Positions 15,513 to 21,278 of a stretch of DNA of 21,278 nt are shown here, in pieces. The number at the start of each line of letters is the position of its first letter. The first letter of the stretch is position 1. This stretch comes from Thiobacillus denitrificans (GTDB lineage: Bacteria > Pseudomonadota > Gammaproteobacteria > Burkholderiales > Thiobacillaceae), in assembly GCA_002403375.1 (NCBI GenBank), contig DHHQ01000019.1, positions 98,342 through 119,619 of the forward strand. The letters run 5' to 3'. The notes under the pieces are model-generated. The model saw nothing but the letters and a program-made list of their open reading frames with translations. It was not told the DNA's origin and made no database searches. Made by a program: the position numbers and the translations under genes.

Positions 15513-16894
15513 CCGCCGCCTCCCACCCCTGGCTCGCCGCCCTCAAGGTCTATTCGCACCCGCGCGTCGTCGGCATGCTGTTCCTCGGCTTCTCGGCCGG
15601 GCTGCCGCTGCTGCTGGTGCTCGGTACGCTGTCGTTCTGGCTGTCGGAGGCGGGCATCGCGCGTGCGACGATCGGGCATCTCTCCTGGGTGGGGCTGGCG
15701 TACGGCTTCAAGTTCCTGTGGTCGCCGCTGGTCGACCGCCTGCCGCTGCCGCTCCTGACCCGCATGCTCGGCAGGCGGCGGGCGTGGCTGCTGCTATCGC
15801 AGCTCGCCATCGCGCTCGCGCTGCTGGGGATGGCGAACACCGACCCGGTGCTGAATCTCAGCCACACGGTGTTCTTCGCGCTGGCGGTCGCGTTCGCGTC
15901 GGCGACGCAGGACATCGCGCTCGACGCCTACCGCATCGAGGCGGTCGAGACCGAGAAGCAGGGCGCGATGGCGGCGACCTACCAGGCCGGCTACCGCATC
16001 GCGATGATCACCGCCGGCGCCGGCGCCTTGTGGATCGCCGCGGCATTCGACCCCTCGGAGACGAGCTACGACTTCCATCCCTGGAAGGTGGCGTACACGG
16101 TGATGGCGCTGCTGATGGCGGTCGGCATCCTCACCACGCTGATCATCCGCGAGCCTGAACACGCGATCTCGCGCGAGACCGGCGAGCGCGAGGCGCACGC
16201 ACGCGAGCGCTTCGCCGCCGCGGGCCTTCGCGGCGGGCTGCTGAGCGCCACGGCGTGGTTCTACAGCGCGGTGCTGTCGCCGTTCATCGACTTCGTCCAG
16301 CGCTACAAGTGGCAGGCGCTGCTGATGCTGGCGCTGATCGCGGTGTACCGCATCTCCGACGTGGTGATGGGGGTGATGAGCAACCCCTTCTACCAGGAAC
16401 TGGGCTTCACCAAGGACGAGGTGGCGACCGTGTCCAAGGTCTACGGCGTCGTCATGACCATCACCGGCGCGGCGCTCGGCGGCCTCCTGACGATGCGCCT
16501 CGGCGTGATGCGCACGCTGATGCTGGGGGCGGTGCTGTCCGCCGCGACCAACCTGCTGTTCGTCTGGCTCGCCGGGCGCGGCCACGACGTCGGCGCGCTG
16601 GTGTTCACGGTGTCGGCCGACAACCTCTCGGCCGGCATCGCGTCCTCCGCCTTCGTCGCCTACCTCTCGAGCCTGGTGAACCAGGCCTACTCGGCGACGC
16701 AGTACGCGCTCTTCACCTCGGTGATGCTGCTGCTGCCCAAGTTCATCGCCGGCTTCTCCGGCGAGTTCGTCGACGCGTACGGCTGGGCGAGCTTCTTCAC
16801 CGGCACGGCGGCGATCGGGGTGCCGGTGCTGATTCTGGTGTGGCTGGCTTCCAGGGCAGCGGGACCAGGGATCGGGGTTCAGGAAAAGCCATGA
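15509..16894 (+). CDS. ampG: AmpG-like MFS permease (probable muropeptide transporter)
   Basis: AmpG imports GlcNAc-anhydroMurNAc peptides released by wall turnover, for recycling and, in some species, control of beta-lactamase. The 461-residue protein is polytopic, with the AmpG-type N-terminal half: MLFLGFSAGLPLLLV, LSWVGLAYGFKFLWSPLVDR, a GRRRAWLLLSQ loop and SATQDIALDAYRIEA. A charged loop (about residues 215-235, rich in Glu, Arg and His) separates the halves. MFS transporters of related subfamilies look alike, so the substrate is inferred. The ATG at 15509 overlaps the xth stop. The last 15 residues (RAAGPGIGVQEKP end) look non-family and come from a G-rich tract that also supplies the ribosome binding site of the next gene. 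Confidence 0.82.
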   Translation: MTAASHPWLAALKVYSHPRVVGMLFLGFSAGLPLLLVLGTLSFWLSEAGIARATIGHLSWVGLAYGFKFLWSPLVDRLPLPLLTRMLGRRRAWLLLSQLAIALALLGMANTDPVLNLSHTVFFALAVAFASATQDIALDAYRIEAVETEKQGAMAATYQAGYRIAMITAGAGALWIAAAFDPSETSYDFHPWKVAYTVMALLMAVGILTTLIIREPEHAISRETGEREAHARERFAAAGLRGGLLSATAWFYSAVLSPFIDFVQRYKWQALLMLALIAVYRISDVVMGVMSNPFYQELGFTKDEVATVSKVYGVVMTITGAALGGLLTMRLGVMRTLMLGAVLSAATNLLFVWLAGRGHDVGALVFTVSADNLSAGIASSAFVAYLSSLVNQAYSATQYALFTSVMLLLPKFIAGFSGEFVDAYGWASFFTGTAAIGVPVLILVWLASRAAGPGIGVQEKP

Positions 16895-17571
16895 TCGAGT
16901 TCTCGCTGCTCGCCGCCCTGCTCGCCGGCCTGCTCGGCGGGGTGCACTGCGTCGGCATGTGCGGCGGCATCGTCGCCGCGTTCTCGTTCCGCCCCGACGG
17001 CAGCACGCCGCCGTTCCGCCTGCACATCGCCTACAACCTCGGACGCGTGACGTCGTACGTGATGTTCGGCGCGCTCGCCGGGGCGCTCGGCGCCTCGCTC
17101 AAGCTGACCGGGCTGATGCCGGTGCAGATCGGGCTGTACCTGCTGGCGCAGGTCGTGATGATCCTGCTCGGGCTCTACCTCGCGGGATTCAACCAGTGGG
17201 TGCTGGTGTTCGAGCGCGCCGGCGGCGCGCTGTGGCGGCAGGTGAAGCCGCTGTTCCAGAAGCTGCTGCCGGTGCGCTCGCTGCCGCAGGCGCTGCTGGC
17301 GGGCATGGCCTGGGGCTGGCTCCCTTGCGGGCTGGTGTATTCGGTGCTGGTGTCGGCGCTGGCGGCCGGCAGCGCCACCTCGGGCGCGGCGCTGATGCTG
17401 GCGTTCGGCCTCGGCACGCTGCCCAACCTGCTGGGCATGGCGCTGTTCGCGCGCCAGATCCAGCCCTTCATGCAGCAGCTGTCGGTGCGCCGCATCGCCG
17501 GCCTGACGGTCGCCGGCTTCGGCGCCTGGGGGCTCGCGACGCTGGCCCGGACGAGCTTCGCCCCCGCCTGA
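16891..17571 (+). CDS. Sulfite exporter TauE/SafE-family (DsbD-like) membrane protein
   Basis: A 226-residue polytopic protein of the family often annotated sulfite exporter TauE/SafE or DsbD_2/UreH-like. It has about six hydrophobic segments. The N-terminal helix carries GGVHCVGMCGGIVAAF with C20 and C24, and a second cysteine motif, GWLPCGLVYS (C146), lies in the second half; this pseudo-repeated Cys/Pro arrangement resembles CcdA/DsbD reductant-conducting cores. Relatives are found in cytochrome oxidase assembly clusters, where a role in metal or thiol transfer has been suggested. The function here is unknown. The ATG at 16891 overlaps the stop of the AmpG-like gene as ATGA, with AGGAAAAGCC just upstream as ribosome binding site. 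Confidence 0.85.
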   Translation: MIEFSLLAALLAGLLGGVHCVGMCGGIVAAFSFRPDGSTPPFRLHIAYNLGRVTSYVMFGALAGALGASLKLTGLMPVQIGLYLLAQVVMILLGLYLAGFNQWVLVFERAGGALWRQVKPLFQKLLPVRSLPQALLAGMAWGWLPCGLVYSVLVSALAAGSATSGAALMLAFGLGTLPNLLGMALFARQIQPFMQQLSVRRIAGLTVAGFGAWGLATLARTSFAPA

Positions 17572-17584
17572 GCGGGAAACCGCG

Positions 17585-18013
17585 CTACTTGAAGAACTGC
17601 TGGTTGAAGAGCATCTCGCGCTTGGGCTCGCCGGCGACCTCGACGGTGGCGGTGAACTTCAGCGTATCGGGCGGGGTGACGCGGAACTCGCCCAGATAGT
17701 AGATCGCCGTGCCTTCGCGGATCTCGCGCATGTCGATGTTGGCGAGCTGCTGGCTGAGATTGGTCGCGTAGACGCTGATCTTCGCCGGCACCGGCGCGGC
17801 GGCGCCCATCTCGTTCTGCTTCAGCACGGAGATCGTCAGCAGGCCGCGCGTCTTGCTGCGCTCGATCTTGTAGGTGCGCGCCACTTCGGGCAGCAGTTCG
17901 TCGGTGGTAATCGCGTTGTAGTGGATCTCGACCGGCCCGAACTTCTGCGAGATCTCGGCCTGGGCGACGGCAGCGACCGAACACAGGCATACGGCGGCAA
18001 GCAGGCGTTTCAT
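17585..18013 (-). CDS. Exported DUF4426 family protein
   Basis: A 142-residue protein with a clean signal peptide (MKRLLAAVCLCSVAAVAQA, cleavage after AQA at residue 19). The mature part matches DUF4426 in its opening EISQKFGPVEIHYNAITTD, in RGLLTISVLKQNEMG, and in its end with EPKREMLFNQQFFK. It is probably a periplasmic beta-sandwich domain; no function is established for the family. A good ribosome binding site (AGGAGAGA) precedes the ATG. It is separated from the upstream lipoprotein gene by 45 bases and from the convergent TauE/SafE-like gene by 13 bases. Confidence 0.88.
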   Translation of the reverse strand: MKRLLAAVCLCSVAAVAQAEISQKFGPVEIHYNAITTDELLPEVARTYKIERSKTRGLLTISVLKQNEMGAAAPVPAKISVYATNLSQQLANIDMREIREGTAIYYLGEFRVTPPDTLKFTATVEVAGEPKREMLFNQQFFK

Positions 18014-18047
18014 GGTCTCTCTCCTCTTGTTTTGGCGACGCCCTTTG

Positions 18048-18053
18048 ATTGTA
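18048..18053 (-). promoter_or_regulatory. Possible -10 box for the DUF4426 gene
   Basis: TACAAT on the minus strand (5 of 6 consensus) lies 35 bases before the DUF4426 ATG in the only gap of this cluster. No -35 hexamer is recognisable at the proper distance, so this is weak evidence for separate transcription. Confidence 0.25.
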
Positions 18054-18058
18054 GGCAG

Positions 18059-18673
18059 TTATTGGAGGGTGGCGAGCCAGGCGACGAGGTCGTCGAGCGC
18101 TCGCCCGACCGCGACGCTGGACGCCGCGGCGGCCCCTCCGGCGTCGTAGCGCTCGACCGGCGCCTGCTGCTCGAACACGCGTCGCCCGAGCAGCCTGCGC
18201 TGCCTGAGGTCGACCAGCTCGGCGCGCAGCACCAGCCTCACCTGCCCCGGGTTGCTGCTGGCGTCATGGTAGAACTCGGCCAGCTCGGTATCCAGCAGCA
18301 GGTCGCCGCGCACGTAGCCGCCGGCCTCGCTGACCTGCCACGCACCCTGGCGGTCGAGCCGTGCGCGCATCAGGTCGGCGAAGCGCTTGCCGGGGCGCTC
18401 GGTCCAGCGCGCGAACTGGTACTGGCCGCGGGTGTCGGCGCTGCGGCTGAAGATCAGCTGGTCGGTGTCGTAGAAGCCGCTGGCGGCGGTGTCGAGCACC
18501 AGCAGGGTCGGCGCATCGGGGCCTGGTCCGGCTGGCGGTGCGCCGGCGCTGACCGCCGGGCCGGCGTCGCTCAGCACGTAGTGGACGATCTCCGGGCCTG
18601 CGCCGCGGTCGCCGATGTTGATGCACCCTCCCAGGGCGAGGGCGCTTCCCAGCACCGCGAGCATTCTTTTCAT
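18059..18673 (-). CDS. ABC-type transport auxiliary lipoprotein (PqiC-like)
   Basis: A 204-residue lipoprotein of the ABC_trans_aux (PF03886) type, related to PqiC. The signal ends in the lipobox LGGC (C16). The mature part has the family layout: IVHYVLSDAGP at the start, TLLVLDTAASGFYDTDQLIFS, then GQYQFARWTERPGKRFADLMRARL, and a C-terminal helix ending VAWLATLQ. It probably sits in the outer membrane and acts as the receiving or docking part for the MCE protein encoded just upstream. The start overlaps the MCE gene stop as ATGA. That the transporter uses such a lipoprotein, with no MlaC-like protein in the seen part, places it nearer the PqiABC/LetAB style of system than classical Mla. Confidence 0.87.
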   Translation of the reverse strand: MKRMLAVLGSALALGGCINIGDRGAGPEIVHYVLSDAGPAVSAGAPPAGPGPDAPTLLVLDTAASGFYDTDQLIFSRSADTRGQYQFARWTERPGKRFADLMRARLDRQGAWQVSEAGGYVRGDLLLDTELAEFYHDASSNPGQVRLVLRAELVDLRQRRLLGRRVFEQQAPVERYDAGGAAAASSVAVGRALDDLVAWLATLQ

Positions 18674-19617
18674 GGCAGTTTTTCTCCGGGGCCGAGCTGC
18701 TGCGGGCCGGGGCCGAACAGCACGGCGCGCGGCTCGGACAGGCGGCGCCCGGCGGTGGTGAGGCTGTCGGCGCTGGTGCGCACGTCGCGGCTGACGTTGG
18801 TCAGCTCGAGCGTGCTGTTTTCGGTGAGCTGCTGGATCTGCGAGGAAATCAGGCTGGCGTCCTGCTGCAGCTTCTGCATCGCGAGCGCGGCCTCCCTGAG
18901 CGCCGCGTCGGCGTTCTGTCCAACGCTGACGATGCTGCCCTCGGCCCGGGTCGCCGCCTGGCTGATGCTCGCGCCGGCGAAGCGGAATTCGTCGGCGGCG
19001 TCGCGAATGCCCTGCACGGCGGCGTCGAGGCTCTGCCTGTTGGCGGCCAGATGGGCGGACAGCTCGTTGAGGTTGGCGAGCGTCTCGCTGATGGCGCGCT
19101 GGTTGTCGTCGGACAGCAGGGCGTTGACGCGCTGCAGCATCTCGGCGCCGTCGACGGCCAGCTCGGAGACGGCGGTCGCGACCTTGTCGATGTCGGATGT
19201 GCCCTCGGCGATCACCGGATAACGCTCGTCGTCGGACGCGCGGCCCAGCAGCGGGCTGTCGCTCGGTCCGTTGTTGATCTCGACCGAGGCGATGCCGGTG
19301 ACCAGGTTGCGCTTGATGTAGGCCTCGGCGCCGGTGTGCACCGGCACGCCCTCGTCGATGCGCGCGGTGACGCTGACGGCCTCGTCGCCGCCGACGGCGA
19401 AGCGGTAGCTGTCGACCACGCCGACCTTGATGCCGCGCATCTTGACCGGGCTGCCGACCGCCAGCCCGTCGAGCGACTGCTGCTTGAAATAGAGCGTGTA
19501 GGTCTGATACCCGGACTGCCCGGCCACGCCGCCGAGCCAGACGATGGCGAGCGCCATCAGCGCGATCACCGCCACCACCAGCACGCCCACCAGCGTGTAA
19601 CGGCCTTCAGTTTCCAT
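18670..19617 (-). CDS. MCE/MlaD-family substrate-binding protein
   Basis: A 315-residue protein anchored by one N-terminal membrane helix (VGVLVVAVIALMALAIVWL). An MCE domain follows at about 39-116 with LYFKQQSLDGLAVGSPVKM and RGIKVGVV, and residues about 150-290 form a long helical part with Gln/Asn/Ala-rich heptads. MCE proteins form rings that carry phospholipids or other lipids between the membranes, fed by a MlaE/MlaF-type ABC pump. The ATG at 19617 overlaps the end of the ATPase gene by 11 bases; the frame is open further upstream (to an ATG at 19695), but that extension is polar, low-complexity and within the ATPase gene. The protein is longer than E. coli MlaD because of its coiled-coil region. 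Confidence 0.92.
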   Translation of the reverse strand: METEGRYTLVGVLVVAVIALMALAIVWLGGVAGQSGYQTYTLYFKQQSLDGLAVGSPVKMRGIKVGVVDSYRFAVGGDEAVSVTARIDEGVPVHTGAEAYIKRNLVTGIASVEINNGPSDSPLLGRASDDERYPVIAEGTSDIDKVATAVSELAVDGAEMLQRVNALLSDDNQRAISETLANLNELSAHLAANRQSLDAAVQGIRDAADEFRFAGASISQAATRAEGSIVSVGQNADAALREAALAMQKLQQDASLISSQIQQLTENSTLELTNVSRDVRTSADSLTTAGRRLSEPRAVLFGPGPQQLGPGEKLP

Positions 19618-20374
19618 GCGCGGTTTCCCTTTCCGGTGCCCGGGCGGCGAAATAGTCGTTGAGCCACGGGTCGTCGATGTGTTTGAGTTCGGCAACAGTG
19701 CCGCTGCCGAGCACGCGCCCGTCGGACAGCACGATGACGCGGTCGATGATCGAAAACAGTGTATCCAGATCGTGGGTGACGAGGAACACCGTCAGGCCGA
19801 GGCTGTCGGCGAGCAGGCGGATCAGCGTGTCGAAGGCGCGCGCCGAGATCGGGTCGAGGCCCGAGGTCGGCTCGTCGAGGAACAGCAACTCGGGATCGAG
19901 CGCCAGCGCGCGCGCCAGCGCGACGCGCTTCCTCATGCCGCCGGACAGCTCGCTCGGACGCTTGCCGGCGGCGTCCGGCGGCAGCCCGACCAGCGCCAGC
20001 TTGAGCCGCGCCAGGCGACGGCAGGTGGCGTGCGGCAGGCCGGTGTGCTCGAACAGCGGGGTGGCGACGTTGTCCTCGACGGAGAGCGAGGAGAACAGCG
20101 CACCGTCCTGGAACAGCACGCCGAAGCGCTGGCGCAGCGCGTTCATCTGCGCGGGCGTGCTGTCCCAGACCGACTGCCCGAACAGCTCGATGCGGCCGGC
20201 CTGGGGCTTCAGCAGCCCGATGATCTCGCGCAGCAGCACCGACTTGCCGGTGCCGCTGCCGCCGATCAGCGCGACCACCTCGCCACGCTCGACGGAAAGG
20301 CTGAGGCCGCGGTGGATGGGGTGCCCGCCGAGCGCTATCGACACGTCGCGGACGTCGATCACCGTGTCCGCCAT
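19607..20374 (-). CDS. MlaF-like ABC transporter ATP-binding protein
   Basis: The ATPase of the lipid transporter, 255 residues. Motifs are complete: Walker A GGSGTGKS (38-45), Q-loop Q89 in VLFQDGALF, signature LSGGMRKR (143-150), Walker B LLFLDEP (163-169, E168 catalytic) and switch H201 in LVTHDLD. GALFSSLSVEDNV is typical of the MlaF/Ttg2A subgroup. The ATG at 20374 shares one base with the permease stop (TGATG). Its C-terminal tail past HIDDPWLNDYFAAR is short, as usual for the subgroup. Genes for permease, ATPase, MCE protein and lipoprotein follow each other with overlaps, so they form one operon. Confidence 0.94.
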   Translation of the reverse strand: MADTVIDVRDVSIALGGHPIHRGLSLSVERGEVVALIGGSGTGKSVLLREIIGLLKPQAGRIELFGQSVWDSTPAQMNALRQRFGVLFQDGALFSSLSVEDNVATPLFEHTGLPHATCRRLARLKLALVGLPPDAAGKRPSELSGGMRKRVALARALALDPELLFLDEPTSGLDPISARAFDTLIRLLADSLGLTVFLVTHDLDTLFSIIDRVIVLSDGRVLGSGTVAELKHIDDPWLNDYFAARAPERETAHGN

Positions 20375-21278
20375 CAGATCTCCAGCTCGACGAAGACGAT
20401 CGCGAAGATCGCGTTGAGGATGATGATCGCGACCAGGCTCTGCACCACCGTGGAAGTGGTGTTGACGCCGACGCTGCGCGCGTCGCGGCTGACCGCCAGC
20501 CCCATGCGGCAGGCGATCAGCCCGATGAAGATGGCGAACACCGGCGCCTTGCCAAGCCCGACCAGCAGCGTTTTCAGCAGCAGCACCTCCTCGAGCCGGT
20601 CCATGAACATGGCGTAGGAGATGTCGAGCTGCGCCTTGGTCACCAGCATGCCGCCGGCGATCCCCGCGATGTCGCCGATGAACACCAGCAGCGGCAGCGC
20701 CAGCAGCAGCGCGACGATGCGCGGGATCACCAGCACGGCGAGCGGCGACAGGCCGAGCGTGGTGATCGCATCGACCTCCTCCTTGATCTTCATGGTGCCG
20801 ATCTGCGCGGTGATCGCGGCGCCGGTGCGCCCGGCGACCAGCACCGCGACGATGACCGGGGAGACCTCGCGCAGGATCGCCAGCAACAGCCCGTCGACGA
20901 CGAAGATGCTGGCGCCGTACTGCTGCGCCTGCGAGCCGAGCAGGTAGGCGAACACCACGCCGAGCAGGAACAACATGCCGGCGACGATGGGAATCGCGCC
21001 GGCGAAGATGTCGCGCACCTGGGCGCCGAATTCGCGCCAGCGCCAGCGGCCGGGGCTGCCCATCAGCACTGCGAGTTCGACGAACAGGCGGCCGACGAAG
21101 TCGAGCAGGCCGGCCAAGTGGCCCCACACCGCCAGCGTGCCGCGCCCGGCGAATTCGATCAGGCCTTCGCGGCGCGGCGCGGCCGCCGCGGCGGTGGCCA
21201 CCAGGTGCTGCGCCACCAGTTCGAGGATCGCCTGGTGCCGCGGCTGGAACGCCCGCAGCTCGGGCATCGGGTCGCCGG
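20374..21278 (-). CDS. MlaE-family ABC permease, probably with N-terminal STAS-like domain (5' partial)
   Basis: The frame is open to the window edge, so the true start lies outside; the visible part has about 301 codons. The MlaE domain has about five membrane segments with the family's VVDGLLLAILREVSPVIVAV, VAGRTGAAITAQIGTMK and the EEVDAITTLGLSPL coupling region. About 60 residues in front of the first clear helix contain a polar region (MPELRAFQPRHQ) that looks like the tail of a soluble domain; family members of this type often carry an N-terminal STAS/MlaB-like domain. An internal ATG at 21267 exists but is probably not the start. It is the membrane part of the lipid transporter encoded with the following three genes. 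Confidence 0.9.
   Translation of the reverse strand, partial: GDPMPELRAFQPRHQAILELVAQHLVATAAAAAPRREGLIEFAGRGTLAVWGHLAGLLDFVGRLFVELAVLMGSPGRWRWREFGAQVRDIFAGAIPIVAGMLFLLGVVFAYLLGSQAQQYGASIFVVDGLLLAILREVSPVIVAVLVAGRTGAAITAQIGTMKIKEEVDAITTLGLSPLAVLVIPRIVALLLALPLLVFIGDIAGIAGGMLVTKAQLDISYAMFMDRLEEVLLLKTLLVGLGKAPVFAIFIGLIACRMGLAVSRDARSVGVNTTSTVVQSLVAIIILNAIFAIVFVELEI

Noticed and set aside
1..21278. tRNA or rRNA genes, CRISPR arrays, insertion sequences, att sites
   Set aside because: No cloverleaf-like segments, direct repeat-spacer series, transposase motifs or terminal inverted repeats were seen; nearly all bases are accounted for by coding genes.

Overview
The window is a compact, GC-rich stretch of bacterial core chromosome with almost no intergenic space. 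The family set and order (mreBCD-mrdA-rodA-rlpA-dac-dat-ybeD-lipB on the minus strand, gatCAB diverging from mreB, a Neisseria-type exonuclease III) point to a betaproteobacterium, perhaps Nitrosomonadales or Rhodocyclales. That placement is inference from gene content and sequence resemblance, not a database search. I see no mobile elements, CRISPR array, tRNA or rRNA genes.

Region 1 (1-10144, minus strand) is one long envelope gene train, transcribed from about 10.2 kb down to 1: mreB, mreC, mreD, mrdA (PBP2), rodA, rlpA, a D,D-carboxypeptidase-like protein, a class IV D-amino-acid transaminase, ybeD, lipB, and finally a TrpD-like (glycosyltransferase family 3) protein cut by the window edge. 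Most junctions are ATGA-type stop/start overlaps. The train joins the elongasome (MreBCD, PBP2, RodA) to glycan-strand cleavage (RlpA), D-Ala chemistry and lipoate attachment. Two members look like pseudoenzymes. The carboxypeptidase-like protein has lost all three active-site motifs, and the TrpD-like protein lacks the PRPP- and anthranilate-binding motifs.

Region 2 (10145-13451) has a 101-bp divergent promoter region followed by gatC, gatA and gatB (the tRNA-dependent amidotransferase), ending at a clear bidirectional terminator.

Region 3 (13479-14703, minus strand) holds pyrE and, overlapping its 3' end, an exported DUF4124 coiled-coil protein. Region 4 (14733-17571, plus strand) holds xth/exoA, an AmpG-like MFS permease and a SafE/DsbD-like membrane protein, all joined by ATGA overlaps.

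Region 5 (17585-21278, minus strand) is an MCE/Mla-type lipid ABC transporter: MlaE-like permease (5' end outside the window), ATPase, MCE substrate-binding protein and PqiC-like auxiliary lipoprotein, followed by a small exported DUF4426 protein.

No clearly undescribed multi-gene system is visible. The most unusual items are the motif-less carboxypeptidase homologue inside the rod operon and the degenerate TrpD-like gene with its own apparent promoter next to lipB.
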